Source of the DNA: Bacteroidota bacterium
GTDB lineage: Bacteria; Bacteroidota; Bacteroidia; Sphingobacteriales; Sphingobacteriaceae
NCBI GenBank assembly: GCA_026224775.1
Contig: JAMFRP010000025.1
Coordinates: forward strand, 1-41,817
Direction: 5' to 3'
DNA: 41,817 bases
The notes below the pieces were generated by a model. That model searched no databases. It was given only the letters and a program-made list of their open reading frames with translations, and was not told where the DNA came from. Made by a program: the position numbers and the translations under genes. Positions 27,324-36,739 of this stretch are shown here, piece after piece; the stretch's first letter is position 1, and each line of letters begins with the position of its first letter.

Positions 27324-27515
27324 TTTCAAATTAAGGAAAGTTATAAACTGTATAAAACGAATTTTTATAATAAAACTTTAAATATACCCCAATTATTGAC
27401 ATTAATAATTGTTTTTACTGAATAATAACCTGCAATAAATTATTAATTAAATATTTAATAGAAGCAGCTACTTTAAATTATCAATAGTTAAATCGAAAAC
27501 AAACACATGGTAAGC

Positions 27516-27549
27516 TGGTTATTATTTTAATAGCTAATTAAAATAACCA
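27516..27549 (+). promoter_or_regulatory. Imperfect hairpin just before a start codon
   Basis: TGGTTAT and TTTTAAT on the left pair with ATTAAAATAACCA on the right, with a short bulge and loop, ending at the A of the start codon of the gene at 27549. It would mask the ribosome-binding region if it forms in the mRNA. The upstream gap (27330-27515) is AT-rich and shows nothing else recognisable. Confidence 0.3.
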
Positions 27550-27944
27550 TGACAACATATAACAATCTTGTAGAAGCCACTAATGATTTAATGAAACGCG
27601 GATATACCGCCAATTTAAGCTTAGATGACGAGACCATTGACGATAAGGAAAATCATATTAAAATGACCGCTGATGACTTTGTTATTGATGAGTTCTATCG
27701 TTTTGAAGGGATAAGCAATCCGTCGGATATGTCGATTGTTTATGCGGTAACATCTGATAAATATCACTTAAAAGGGGTCTTGATTAATGCGTTCGGCACT
27801 TATGCCAATACCAGTTCATCAGCTGTGCAGGCAAAATTAAACCATGAGCAAATCAGCGGGCATCTGCACCGTAAAGATCAACCCACTGCAGATAACAAAG
27901 GTGGGAGAAGCGGCACTGATAATAGCGCTAAAAGCAGTAGGTAG
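27549..27944 (+). CDS. Small conserved Bacteroidota protein (often labelled PRPP synthetase-like)
   Basis: A soluble 131-residue protein. Segments such as LMKRGYTANLSL, DDFVIDEFYRFEGISNP and SIVYAVTSDKYHLKGVLINAFGTYA match a small family widespread in Bacteroidota. From memory, databases often label it phosphoribosylpyrophosphate synthetase; it is far too short for that enzyme and lacks its PRPP-binding loop, so the label should not be trusted. The last 25 residues are Ser/Lys-rich and probably disordered. Function unknown. It converges with the next gene. Confidence 0.75.
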   Translation: MTTYNNLVEATNDLMKRGYTANLSLDDETIDDKENHIKMTADDFVIDEFYRFEGISNPSDMSIVYAVTSDKYHLKGVLINAFGTYANTSSSAVQAKLNHEQISGHLHRKDQPTADNKGGRSGTDNSAKSSR

Positions 27945-27997
27945 CGTTAGCTGATAATCAGACAACTATTGATGACATGAAGGAGAAAATTTAAAAT

Positions 27998-28693
27998 TTA
28001 TGGAAAAAGATGATTTCGTTCCTGGCCGCTGCTATTATACAGATTATTGAAATCATTAAATAGCAGTACGTCATAACTAAACTCTTTTATATTGGTGTTG
28101 GCATCGAAAAGAGAGGGGTTACTGTTGAAACTGCGAATATGATTTTTAATTTTCAAGGTAAATGTCACCGAATAAGGATCCATTGCGCGTGATGGTTCTA
28201 TTTTAATTCCTTGCTTCTTCAAGCTATCTCTTAGTGCCATTATATCTTGTTTGTTAAAAAGCTTATCTTTTATCAATGCTCTTAGTAATGTATCAGGAAC
28301 AGAAACCTTTTTTATAGAATAATATACATTTCTATTGCCATATTTAATGGTTTGAAAACCTTTGGGTGGTATTGAATCGTTTTTATTAAACTGAGGCCGA
28401 TAAAAGTATGCTTCAGCCCAAATTTCACGTGCATCGCCTTTAATTATAATTGCTGACCCACGGCCAATAGATACCACATCATAATAACAACGTAACTCAA
28501 TGTCGTATTTTGAAAGCTCGATAGGTTGTAACATTCCTAAATCTTCAAACTGCTGTTCCCAAATGTATTTTTGTACTGCATCTTCTCTGAATTTGGGTAT
28601 CGTATAATTTACGCCAGCGCATTTAAATGTTATTTGAGCATTTACAGTATAAGCACTAAAAAAGCATAGTAATGTGATGATTGAGGTTTTCAT
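27998..28693 (-). CDS. Secreted protein of unknown function
   Basis: I do not recognise this 231-residue protein. The signal peptide MKTSIITLLCFFSAYTVNA ends in a good cleavage site before QIT. The mature part has a mix of charged and aromatic residues (FEDLGMLQPIELSKYDIELRC, AEAYFYRPQF) with two or three Cys and no catalytic motif; it looks like an alpha/beta secreted domain. It is divergent from the M16 protease gene (147 nt between) and convergent with the small protein gene, so it is probably transcribed alone. Confidence 0.7.
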   Translation of the reverse strand: MKTSIITLLCFFSAYTVNAQITFKCAGVNYTIPKFREDAVQKYIWEQQFEDLGMLQPIELSKYDIELRCYYDVVSIGRGSAIIIKGDAREIWAEAYFYRPQFNKNDSIPPKGFQTIKYGNRNVYYSIKKVSVPDTLLRALIKDKLFNKQDIMALRDSLKKQGIKIEPSRAMDPYSVTFTLKIKNHIRSFNSNPSLFDANTNIKEFSYDVLLFNDFNNLYNSSGQERNHLFP

Positions 28694-28802
28694 AACCGTA
28701 ATATAGTTAAGGTAATTGTAAATCTCATATTAAAATAAAAAATCAATCTTAAATCTATTTGTCAAAACATCAAATCAAGTTATCATCAAAATAAAAAAAT
28801 TA

Positions 28803-28810
28803 TACATTTG
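28803..28810 (+). promoter_or_regulatory. -7 box of the M16 protease operon promoter
   Basis: TACATTTG is a perfect match to TAnnTTTG, 30 nt before the ATG at 28841. A small hairpin CCGTTT-TT-AAACGG lies in the leader. A clear -33 TTG is not seen at the right distance. Confidence 0.5.
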
Positions 28811-28840
28811 TTCACCCGTTTTTAAACGGAGTATTACCAT

Positions 28841-30121
28841 ATGGTTAAATTTAATCGATTCATACTTGATAACGGCCTTCGTGTAATTGTTCACGAAGAT
28901 CATACAACACCAATGGCTGTGCTAAACATACTTTATGATGTTGGCGCACGCGATGAAAACCCTGAGCAAACTGGTTTTGCGCATTTGTTTGAGCACCTGA
29001 TGTTTGGTGGGTCAGTCAATATCCCTAGCTATGACGAACCGCTGCAAAGGGTTGGAGGCGAGAATAACGCCTTCACCAGCAATGATATTACTAATTACTA
29101 CATTACCCTGCCATCGGCCAATTTAGAGACCGCTTTTTGGCTGGAGAGCGACCGCATGCTTAACCTGGCGTTCAGTAAGAAAAGCCTTGAGGTACAACGT
29201 AATGTAGTTATTGAAGAGTTTAAGCAGCGCTACCTGAATCAACCCTACGGCGATGTTTGGTTAAAGCTGCGTCCTTTGGTTTATAAAAAGCATCCTTACC
29301 GCTGGGCCACCATCGGCGAAAAGATAAAGCATATTGAGGATGCCAAAATAGAGGATGTAAAAGCGTTTTTCAAGAAACACTATAACCCGCAAAATGCTAT
29401 TATGGTTGTTGGTGGAGATGTTACTTTGGCGCAGGTGAAAGAGCTTTCAGAAAAATGGTTTGCCCCGATCCCCGCAGGGGAAAAATATCACCGTAACCTG
29501 CCACAGGAACCTGAACAGCATGATGAACGCCGCGAAACTGTTATTGCCAAGGTACCTTTGAACGATGTTTATATTGCTTTCCAGATGGAAGGCCGTTTAG
29601 ATCCGTCTTACTATGCTACGGAATTAATGTCAGATATATTATCACGCGGGCATTCATCACGTTTATATAAGAGCCTGGTAAAGGAAAAACAAATATTCAG
29701 CGAGGTACATGCTTACATCAGTGGTAGTTTAGATACCGGTATGTTTGTATTTGAAGGGAAACCTTTAGAAAACATCAGCATTGAACAAGCCGAAGCCGCG
29801 ATTTGGGAGCAGCTAGAGATTCTGAAATCGGGCGAAATACCTGCTGATGAGCTAACCAAGGTAAAAAATAAAACGGAATCAACCATGATATTCTCCGAAA
29901 TGTCGCTGCTGGAAAAGGGGATGAACCTGGCCTGGAACGAACTGCTTGGTGATGCCGATTTAATAAACCACGAAACTAAAAAATATCTTGCCGTAACCGC
30001 TGCCAATATAAAAGAGCAAGCCAACAAATTATTTAGAAGAGATAATTCATCCACCCTTATTTACCTGGCTGAGAAATCAGAAAGCGCGGAGGTTGATGAA
30101 ACCGAAACTATATCTGCTTAA
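28841..30121 (+). CDS. M16 family zinc protease, active subunit
   Basis: A pitrilysin-family (M16) peptidase of 426 residues with the inverted zinc motif HLFEH at 48-52 and the distal Glu ligand in VVIEEFKQR (about 125). Two M16 domains are recognisable: the active N-terminal one and a C-terminal related one from about 165. No signal peptide is evident, so it may be cytoplasmic or exported by another route. The next gene (64 nt downstream, same strand) encodes a partner lacking the zinc motif, the classical active/inactive pair of bacterial M16B enzymes that form a clamshell around peptides. Confidence 0.92.
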   Translation: MVKFNRFILDNGLRVIVHEDHTTPMAVLNILYDVGARDENPEQTGFAHLFEHLMFGGSVNIPSYDEPLQRVGGENNAFTSNDITNYYITLPSANLETAFWLESDRMLNLAFSKKSLEVQRNVVIEEFKQRYLNQPYGDVWLKLRPLVYKKHPYRWATIGEKIKHIEDAKIEDVKAFFKKHYNPQNAIMVVGGDVTLAQVKELSEKWFAPIPAGEKYHRNLPQEPEQHDERRETVIAKVPLNDVYIAFQMEGRLDPSYYATELMSDILSRGHSSRLYKSLVKEKQIFSEVHAYISGSLDTGMFVFEGKPLENISIEQAEAAIWEQLEILKSGEIPADELTKVKNKTESTMIFSEMSLLEKGMNLAWNELLGDADLINHETKKYLAVTAANIKEQANKLFRRDNSSTLIYLAEKSESAEVDETETISA

Positions 30122-30185
30122 ATAATTTTTTTGAATAAGATTTCCGGTCTTTCCGATATTCGGCGTCCGGGATAAAGAACCAAAC

Positions 30186-31463
30186 ATGTTAGAAAGAAAA
30201 CAAGCGCCTGAGTTTAAGGCTATAGATCATATCAAATTATTACAACCTGAGCATACTAAACTGAGCAACGGTTGCAACATTTATTGCCTTAACTCCGGTG
30301 ATGCTGAACTGGTTCGTATTGAGTGGATCTTCGGTAATCTGCGTTTTGATCCCGCCAAACCATTATTGAACGCGGCAGTAAACAGCATGCTTACCGATGG
30401 CACAAAAACCATGAACGCCGCTCAAATTGCCGATACCATAGATTTTTATGGTGCGTTTTTACAGGCAGAATATGGCTACGATAATTCAGAGGTAACGCTA
30501 TTTAGCTTAAATAAACACCTGGCGAGTACTTTGCCTATTGTAAAGGATATTTTCACCAATGCTATTTTTCCTAAAAAAGAATTGGAAACTTACGTACGTA
30601 ACCAGCAACAAAAGCTACAGGTAAGCTTACAAAAGAATGATGTTGTTGCCCGTCGTAATTTCAATAAGGCTGTTTTTGGCAATACTATTTATGGTTTTGC
30701 CGCTGGCGCGGATGATTATAAAACGCTTAAGCGCGATGATCTGTTGCAGCATTATCAGCAAATGTACCAGCCTTCAAATTGCACCATCATCATCGCTGGT
30801 AAAATAGAAAAGGAGACACTGGAACTGTTAATTTCCACCTTCGATAAAGGTTGGGATAATACAGCCCAGGCAATTGACATTACGCAGCCCCCGGTTACGC
30901 CAGCTGCCGAGCGTTTTTACCTTACCGAAAAGCCAGATGCTTTACAATCTGCTATTCGCATGGGTATGCCGCTGATCAATCGTACCCATCCTGATTTTCC
31001 ATCAGTACAGGTTTTAAATACCGTTTTGGGTGGATATTTTGGTTCGAGGTTAATGGCTAACATCCGTGAAGATAAAGGTTACACCTACGGGATAGGTTCA
31101 GGCATGAGCTCATTAAAACATGCAGGTACACTGTTCATTGCTACCGAAGTTGGTGCTGAGGTATGCAAAGCCGCTGTAACCGAAATTGAGAAAGAGATCA
31201 ACATCCTTAAAACTGAACTGATACCTGAAGAAGAGCTTGCCTTAGTAAAAAACTATCTGCTAGGCTCATTATTAGGCAGCCTGGAGAATGTTTTTTCTCA
31301 TGCTGATAAGTTCAAAACATTGCATTTCGCAGGCTTAGGTTATGAATATTATGATCGCTATACCGAAGTCATTAAAACCATTAATGCCGATGATCTCCTT
31401 AAGTTAGCTAATCAGTATCTGGATTTTGATAAATTTTATAAGGTGATCGTAGGTAAATATTGA
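30186..31463 (+). CDS. M16 family protein, inactive partner subunit
   Basis: A 425-residue M16 domain protein without the HxxEH zinc motif: the corresponding region reads LQAEYGYDNSEVTLF. It keeps the conserved LGGYFGSRLMANIREDKGYTYG segment, whose Arg/Tyr pair binds the substrate carboxyl side in the inactive subunit of M16B heterodimers. Together with the gene upstream it should form the functional protease. The protein has no visible signal peptide. It is followed by a terminator hairpin that overlaps the start of the guaB promoter region. Confidence 0.92.
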   Translation: MLERKQAPEFKAIDHIKLLQPEHTKLSNGCNIYCLNSGDAELVRIEWIFGNLRFDPAKPLLNAAVNSMLTDGTKTMNAAQIADTIDFYGAFLQAEYGYDNSEVTLFSLNKHLASTLPIVKDIFTNAIFPKKELETYVRNQQQKLQVSLQKNDVVARRNFNKAVFGNTIYGFAAGADDYKTLKRDDLLQHYQQMYQPSNCTIIIAGKIEKETLELLISTFDKGWDNTAQAIDITQPPVTPAAERFYLTEKPDALQSAIRMGMPLINRTHPDFPSVQVLNTVLGGYFGSRLMANIREDKGYTYGIGSGMSSLKHAGTLFIATEVGAEVCKAAVTEIEKEINILKTELIPEEELALVKNYLLGSLLGSLENVFSHADKFKTLHFAGLGYEYYDRYTEVIKTINADDLLKLANQYLDFDKFYKVIVGKY

Positions 31464-31505
31464 TAAACGGAATTATCATCCGCAAATCATCAAATCAATA
31501 ATTCT

Positions 31506-31536
31506 AAAGTCGGGTATTCAAAACCCGATTTTTTTT
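31506..31536 (+). terminator. Terminator of the M16 operon
   Basis: TCGGGT (31510-31515) pairs with ACCCGA (31523-31528), extended by a G-T wobble and A-T pairs, followed by eight T. It ends 2 nt before the guaB -7 box, so termination and the next promoter are packed together. Confidence 0.8.
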
Positions 31537-31537
31537 G

Positions 31538-31545
31538 TACCTTTG
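31538..31545 (+). promoter_or_regulatory. -7 box of the guaB promoter
   Basis: TACCTTTG matches TAnnTTTG perfectly, 25 nt before the ATG at 31571. The position also shows that the frame's upstream start at 31535 cannot be the true one. Confidence 0.65.
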
Positions 31546-31570
31546 TCCTGCAAATAATAAAATATTTGCC

Positions 31571-33040
31571 ATGCAATCAAACCCCTCCAAATTTGTTGCC
31601 GAAGGTTTAACCTACGATGATGTTCTGTTACTTCCCGCTTATTCTGAAGTGTTACCACGTGAGGTTGACACCAGTTCTTATTTAACAAAAAAAATAAAAA
31701 TAAACATTCCGTTGGTTTCCGCGGCAATGGATACTGTAACCGAAGCTGCTTTAGCAATTGCTATGGCGCAAGCCGGTGGTTTAGGTATGCTGCATAAAAA
31801 CATGAGCATCCAACGCCAGGCTGAAGAGGTTCGTAAAGTAAAACGTTCTGAAAGCGGCATGATACAGGATCCGGTTACGCTGCATGAAAATGCTTTATTG
31901 GGTGATGCCTTCAAAATAATGAAAGAATACCGCATAGGTGGTATCCCGGTGATTGATGGCAATGGCAAATTAAAAGGTATCCTGACTAACCGTGATCTTC
32001 GTTTTGAAAAAGACGCTACAAAACCGGTAAGCGAAATCATGACCAAAACTGATCTGATCACCGCGCCAAAAGGAACTACCTTAGTACAAGCTGAAGAAAT
32101 ACTTCAAAACCATAAAATTGAAAAATTGCCTGTTGTTGATGCAAGCGGCGTTTTAATAGGTTTAATCACTTTTAAGGATATTCAAAAATTCAGAAACTTC
32201 CCAAATGCCTGTAAAGACGAGCATGGTCGCTTACGTGTAGGTGCCGCTGTTGGTGTTACTGCCGATACTATGGAGAGGGTAGAAGCATTATACAAAGCAG
32301 GTGTTGACGTTATTGCTATTGATACTGCTCACGGTCATTCATTAGGTGTAATCAATAAATTAAAAGAAGTTAAAGCCGCATACCCGGATTTACAGGTTAT
32401 TGCAGGTAACGTTGCAACCGGTGAAGCTGCCTTAGCTTTAGCCAATGCAGGTGCGGATGGTGTTAAAGTGGGTATCGGTCCGGGTTCTATTTGTACAACC
32501 CGTATTATAGCAGGTGTAGGTGTCCCTCAATTATATGCAGTATACGAATGTGCTGAGGCTTTAAAAGGTACAGGTGTACCAATTATTGCTGATGGTGGTA
32601 TAAAACATACAGGCGATATCGCCAAAGCTATCGCGGCAGGTGCAGGTTCTATCATGGCAGGTTCATTATTTGCTGGTGTTGAAGAATCACCGGGCGAAAG
32701 CATCATTTATGAAGGCCGTCGTTTTAAATCATACCGTGGTATGGGTTCAATCGAGGCGATGGAATCAGGTTCAAAAGATCGTTATTTCCAGGATGTGGAA
32801 GATGATATTAAAAAACTGGTTCCTGAAGGCATTGTAGGCCGTGTACCATTTAAAGGAACTTTAGCCGAAGTAGTTTACCAATACGTTGGCGGCTTACGTG
32901 CCAGCATGGGCTATTGCGGTGCAAAGGACATCCCAACATTACAAAACGCAAAATTTGTTCGCATAACATCTTCAGGTATCCGTGAATCACATCCACATGA
33001 TATTACAATAACTAAGGAAGCTCCGAATTATACAAGATAA
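31571..33040 (+). CDS. guaB: IMP dehydrogenase
   Basis: Oxidises IMP to XMP with NAD+, the first committed step of guanine nucleotide synthesis. The 489-residue protein has the catalytic TIM barrel interrupted by a pair of CBS domains (about 95-205), the active-site loop GPGSICTTR with the nucleophile C308, the IMP-binding [11 protein letters not shown], and the YRGMGS motif of the flap region. The start at 31571 gives the normal N-terminus leading to [13 protein letters not shown] and lies just after a perfect -7 box. It is followed by a long inverted repeat. Confidence 0.97.
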   Translation: MQSNPSKFVAEGLTYDDVLLLPAYSEVLPREVDTSSYLTKKIKINIPLVSAAMDTVTEAALAIAMAQAGGLGMLHKNMSIQRQAEEVRKVKRSESGMIQDPVTLHENALLGDAFKIMKEYRIGGIPVIDGNGKLKGILTNRDLRFEKDATKPVSEIMTKTDLITAPKGTTLVQAEEILQNHKIEKLPVVDASGVLIGLITFKDIQKFRNFPNACKDEHGRLRVGAAVGVTADTMERVEALYKAGVDVIAIDTAHGHSLGVINKLKEVKAAYPDLQVIAGNVATGEAALALANAGADGVKVGIGPGSICTTRIIAGVGVPQLYAVYECAEALKGTGVPIIADGGIKHTGDIAKAIAAGAGSIMAGSLFAGVEESPGESIIYEGRRFKSYRGMGSIEAMESGSKDRYFQDVEDDIKKLVPEGIVGRVPFKGTLAEVVYQYVGGLRASMGYCGAKDIPTLQNAKFVRITSSGIRESHPHDITITKEAPNYTR

Positions 33041-33051
33041 TTTTCTCCGAG

Positions 33052-33135
33052 CGTCATTGCGAGGTACGAAGCAATCTCTACATAGGCAGGTCCGCCCTGT
33101 AAAGCATAGAGATTGCTTCGTTCCTCGCAATGACG
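33052..33135. repeat. 29-bp inverted repeat after guaB (dispersed-repeat type)
   Basis: Arms at 33052-33080 and 33107-33135 are reverse complements over 29 bp with one mismatch; the arm begins CGTCATTGCGAGG. The loop is 26 nt, as in the repeat at 15023, though the arm sequence differs. A T-run follows, so it can serve as the guaB terminator. It looks like a small non-autonomous dispersed repeat. Confidence 0.9.
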
Positions 33136-33148
33136 TTTTTGTTTGTTA

Positions 33149-33649
33149 TTATTTGTGTTTCCCCACAAACCAATGTTCCGGCTTTAGCCAGTTGAAAGCC
33201 AGGGTTATTAATAAAGCCACCACGCATCCTGCCACTACACAAACCACCCGCTCCAAAGCGATGTACCAATGTTTGGTTTGCTCTACCTGTAAAGTAACAA
33301 TGATCAATCCGGCAAGCGCGCTCCTAATGGTGCTGCTTATTTTTAATCCAATGCCTAAAAAAATGGTGATGGTAATACCTATGCAAATAAGTGCCAGTTC
33401 CGGCAGCTGAATAGGATACAGGCAAATACCAACCGCACAACCTAAGGTATTCGCTTTGATACGGTCATAAGCCTGGTTATTGGTGCTATCAAGCGAAGTA
33501 GCCAACGCCACCGAAACCAGCGACCAGTAAAAAGGGTATTGTGGAATTGCTGTGTATAAAACATAGCAGATAATAACCCCTAAGAGGCATTTTACAATAT
33601 AAATCACATGCGATAGATACTCCGATTTATTCAGTTGAAAAATACTCAT
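33149..33649 (-). CDS. Small FUSC/aromatic-acid-exporter-like membrane protein
   Basis: A 166-residue membrane protein with about five or six hydrophobic helices and little else. The stretch LVSVALATSLDSTNNQAYDRIKANTLGCAVG matches the FUSC/ArAE membrane domain, where helix 2-3 reads VSVALATxxxSTxxxAxxRxxGTxxG. It lacks the long cytoplasmic part of full FUSC proteins such as the one at 9369-11519, so it may function as a homo-oligomer. It converges on guaB, with the inverted repeat between them. The substrate is unknown. Confidence 0.8.
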   Translation of the reverse strand: MSIFQLNKSEYLSHVIYIVKCLLGVIICYVLYTAIPQYPFYWSLVSVALATSLDSTNNQAYDRIKANTLGCAVGICLYPIQLPELALICIGITITIFLGIGLKISSTIRSALAGLIIVTLQVEQTKHWYIALERVVCVVAGCVVALLITLAFNWLKPEHWFVGKHK

Positions 33650-33812
33650 GCATGTGCTAATTTATACAGGTAACTAATAAATTCCATAACCAATCAAAGT
33701 TAAATTAATTGAATAATTTCGATCATTATTTATATGATTTAAACTTAATCAAAATTTCTTTTTTCCGTTTTATTCCTATCTTGCTACCTGATACTGACAC
33801 TAAAATTAAGAA

Positions 33813-35297
33813 ATGTCTCCAGCTGTATTATTATCCTTTATCATCGGTTACTTTTTGGTATTGCTGGTTATATCATACTTAACCTCGCGCAAATCAACCG
33901 ATAACGATACCTTTTTTGTGGCCAATCGCAATTCAAAATGGTATTTGGTTGCCTTCGGGATGATCGGTACAGCCCTGAGCGGGGTAACTTTTATATCCGT
34001 TCCGGGCAAAGTTGGTGCGCCAACGGGGGATCAATTCGAATACTTCCAGTTTGTACTAGGTAACGCCGCCGGGTTTATTGTGGTGGCTACGGTGTTGATT
34101 CCACTGTATTATCGTTTACAATTAACATCTATTTACAGTTATATCGAAGGCGTTTTAGGCAAATGGAGTTATAAAACCGCAGCGGGCATATTCTTAATTA
34201 GTCGCATTATTGGCTCAGCGTTCCGACTTTATTTGGTGGTGATTGTGTTGCAGAAGTTTATTTTTGATAGTTATCATATCCCTTTTGCCGTTACCGGGAT
34301 GATATGCCTGTTGCTTATCTGGCTGTATACTTTTAAAGGTGGACTTAAAACCATCATTATTACGGATAGTTTGCAAACCTTATTCCTGGTATCATCTGTA
34401 TTCTTATCCATCTATTTTATCTGCCGAAGCCTTAATTTAAATGCTATTGATGCCTTCGAGGCGGTGAAAAACAGCAGCTACTCCAAAATATTCTTCTGGG
34501 ATAATTTCATGACGAGTAAGTTCTTCTTTGCCAAAGCCTTTTTAGGCGGGATGTTTATTACCATAGCCATGGTAGGTTTGGATCAGGATTTGATGCAGAA
34601 GAACCTCAGCCTGAAAAACATCCGCGAAGCGAAAAAGAACATGTTCAGCTTTACTGCTGTATTTGTGGTGATTAATATTTTCTTTTTAAGCGTAGGTGCT
34701 TTGTTGTATATGTATGCCGCTCACTACGGTATTAAGGTTGGTAAGACGGATTATCTATATCCAACCATCGCCCTGCAATATTTGGGTATAGTGCCCGCTA
34801 TGGTATTTATGCTGGGGCTAACGGCTGCAACCTTTGCTACTACAGATTCAGCATTAACGGCTTTAACCACATCTTTTTGTGTTGATTTTTTAGGCTTCGC
34901 GAAAGGTGATACCATGAACAGTAAGAAAAAGGTGAATACCCGGCATTTTGTGCATGTGGGCTTTTCGTTTTTAATGTTGTTAACCATTATCATATTTAAC
35001 GCTATTAATAATAAAGCTGTGGTTACGGCTATTTTCTCGGTAGCATCGTATACTTATGGGCCTTTGTTGGGTTTGTATTGTTTCGGGTTGTTTTTTAGTA
35101 AGCGACAGGTTTTTGATAAACTGGTGCCGTTTATTTGTTTGATCTCACCGGCAATATGCTACTTTTTAAGTTCACACTCAAGCCAGTTATTCGGTTATAC
35201 TTTTGATAACGAGCTGATTATTGTTAACGGGCTGATCACCATGCTTGGCTTGTTGATCACCTCATCTCCCAAAACAAAAACCGTAGTTTCTAATTAA
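33813..35297 (+). CDS. Sodium:solute symporter (SSS family)
   Basis: A 494-residue polytopic inner-membrane protein with about 13 hydrophobic helices. The first helices contain RKSTDNDTFFVANRNSKWY and GMIGTALSGVTFISVPG, typical of the SSS (SGLT-type) family, and TAATFATTDSALTALTTSF corresponds to the helix-8 sodium-site region. It should import a small solute with Na+, but the solute cannot be inferred. The LOG-family gene follows after 24 nt on the same strand and is probably co-transcribed. The 163 nt upstream of the start show no gene. Confidence 0.9.
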   Translation: MSPAVLLSFIIGYFLVLLVISYLTSRKSTDNDTFFVANRNSKWYLVAFGMIGTALSGVTFISVPGKVGAPTGDQFEYFQFVLGNAAGFIVVATVLIPLYYRLQLTSIYSYIEGVLGKWSYKTAAGIFLISRIIGSAFRLYLVVIVLQKFIFDSYHIPFAVTGMICLLLIWLYTFKGGLKTIIITDSLQTLFLVSSVFLSIYFICRSLNLNAIDAFEAVKNSSYSKIFFWDNFMTSKFFFAKAFLGGMFITIAMVGLDQDLMQKNLSLKNIREAKKNMFSFTAVFVVINIFFLSVGALLYMYAAHYGIKVGKTDYLYPTIALQYLGIVPAMVFMLGLTAATFATTDSALTALTTSFCVDFLGFAKGDTMNSKKKVNTRHFVHVGFSFLMLLTIIIFNAINNKAVVTAIFSVASYTYGPLLGLYCFGLFFSKRQVFDKLVPFICLISPAICYFLSSHSSQLFGYTFDNELIIVNGLITMLGLLITSSPKTKTVVSN

Positions 35298-35321
35298 TAC
35301 TTTTTACTCTATTTATATACT

Positions 35322-36029
35322 ATGACAAATGATGATAAAATAAGGCGCGCGTTTGAAAATAAAGACTGGCAGGAAATTAAGGTTACCGACTCCTGGCAGA
35401 TATTTAAAATAATGGCTGAGTTTGTTGATGGCTTTGATAAACTGGCTAAGATAGGGCCATGCGTATCTATATTCGGCTCGGCACGTACACATAACGATAA
35501 TAAATACTATCAAATATCTGAGACCTGTGCCCGCTTACTATCTGAGCGTGGTTATGGGGTAATTTCAGGCGGTGGGCCGGGCATTATGGAAGCGGCTAAC
35601 AAAGGCGCTTTTGAAGCGGGTGGAAAATCAGTAGGCTTGAACATAGAGTTGCCATTTGAGCAGTTCCACAACAGGTACATCGACAGAGATAAAATACTGG
35701 ACTTTGATTACTTTTTTGTACGTAAGGTGATGTTTATGAAGTACTCGCAAGGTTTCATTGTATTGCCGGGTGGTTTTGGTACGATGGATGAGGCGTTCGA
35801 GGCGATGACTTTAATTCAAACGGGGAAGATAGCCCGTTTTCCGATTGTTTTTGTTGGAGTAGATTATTGGGGCGGACTATTTGATTGGGTTAAAAAGAAT
35901 ATGCTGGAGCATGAACATAATATAGCGCCGGATGACCTGAATTTATATCGTTTAGTTGATACCGCTGAAGAGGCAACAGATCATATTTTCCGTTTCTACG
36001 ATAAATATGTGCTGAAACCTAACTTTTAA
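35322..36029 (+). CDS. LOG family nucleotide phosphoribohydrolase-like protein
   Basis: A 235-residue Rossmann-fold protein of the TIGR00730/LOG family, once annotated as lysine decarboxylase. Motifs: SIFGSART (about 47-54), SGGGPGIMEAANKGA, and the catalytic signature LPGGFGTMDEAFE around 147-159. The family cleaves ribose 5-phosphate from nucleoside monophosphates, including cytokinin precursors in plants; bacterial members may act on AMP or related nucleotides. It lies just downstream of the symporter. Confidence 0.88.
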   Translation: MTNDDKIRRAFENKDWQEIKVTDSWQIFKIMAEFVDGFDKLAKIGPCVSIFGSARTHNDNKYYQISETCARLLSERGYGVISGGGPGIMEAANKGAFEAGGKSVGLNIELPFEQFHNRYIDRDKILDFDYFFVRKVMFMKYSQGFIVLPGGFGTMDEAFEAMTLIQTGKIARFPIVFVGVDYWGGLFDWVKKNMLEHEHNIAPDDLNLYRLVDTAEEATDHIFRFYDKYVLKPNF

Positions 36030-36107
36030 ACGTGCTAATAAGATTGGTACAATAGTTGCATTGTTTGCTGTATATAAAATTATAACCAAATAATCTAACA
36101 TAAAACC

Positions 36108-36587
36108 ATGAGCACAAAAAGCACTAAACCTGAAACAAAAGGATTTTTTGAAAAGGTTAAAGAAACAATTGAAAATCTTTGGGATGATACAAAAGACAAT
36201 GCCGAAGAGTTAAAAGATAAAGCAGGAGATAAATTAAACAGCGTTAAAAAGTCGGTAGCGGATAAAAAAGAAACTGTTGCTGAAAAAGCAACTGCCACTA
36301 AAGCTACCGTTGATCACAAAGCATCTGTTGCTGCAACCAAAGCTAAAAGTACTGCAGCCGATGTAAAAGCCAAAGCTGATACCAAAGCGAAAGAAATAAC
36401 CGCAAAAGCAAAAACTGAAGCTGCATCTGCCAAAAAAGAAGCGGCAAACGTAAAAGCTAAAGCAGTTACCAAAGCAAAAACAATAAGCGATAAAGCAAAA
36501 AGTGAAACCGCAACAGCTAAAAAAACGATAGCTGCAAAAGCAGGGGCCGCTAAAACTACTATAAGAAAAGCCGTTGCTGCGAAGTAA
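36108..36587 (+). CDS. Lys/Ala-rich helical repeat protein
   Basis: A 159-residue, very basic, low-complexity protein. After a short N-terminus with FFEKVKETIENLWDDTK, most of the rest is Ala/Lys/Thr helix with units like KAKADTKAKEITAKAKTEA. The C-terminus (AAKAGAAKTTIRKAVAAK) resembles histone H1-like and LEA-type proteins. It is likely either DNA-binding or a desiccation/stress protein; neither can be proved. Strong antisense frames exist but are products of the Lys/Ala codon bias. A terminator follows directly. Confidence 0.8.
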   Translation: MSTKSTKPETKGFFEKVKETIENLWDDTKDNAEELKDKAGDKLNSVKKSVADKKETVAEKATATKATVDHKASVAATKAKSTAADVKAKADTKAKEITAKAKTEAASAKKEAANVKAKAVTKAKTISDKAKSETATAKKTIAAKAGAAKTTIRKAVAAK

Positions 36588-36619
36588 CCATTCTGCATCT
36601 CCCAAAATAGGAGAATTAT

Positions 36620-36650
36620 AAAAAGGCGATGAATATCATCGCCTTTTTTC
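36620..36650 (+). terminator. Terminator after the Lys/Ala-rich gene
   Basis: AAAAAGGCGATGA (36620-36632) pairs perfectly with TCATCGCCTTTTT (36636-36648) around ATA, followed by T. It lies across an ATG at 36629 that would otherwise extend the next gene upstream. Confidence 0.92.
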
Positions 36651-36739
36651 GTTTGAAAAATCTGTGTTTTCCTAATAAATTAAAACCTATAATTTATGCG
36701 ATTGTTATTACTGCATTACTAACCATAAACTATACTAAC

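Noticed and set aside
31535..31570. Extended N-terminus for IMP dehydrogenase
   Set aside because: It would begin upstream of the perfect -7 promoter box at 31538-31545.
36234..36605. Long frames opposite the Lys/Ala-rich gene
   Set aside because: Strong Lys/Ala codon bias leaves the other strand open; no start signals and implausible Phe/Cys-rich composition.
36629..36739. Extended N-terminus for the DUF6496 protein
   Set aside because: The ATG lies inside a perfect terminator hairpin, and the family starts at the downstream Met.
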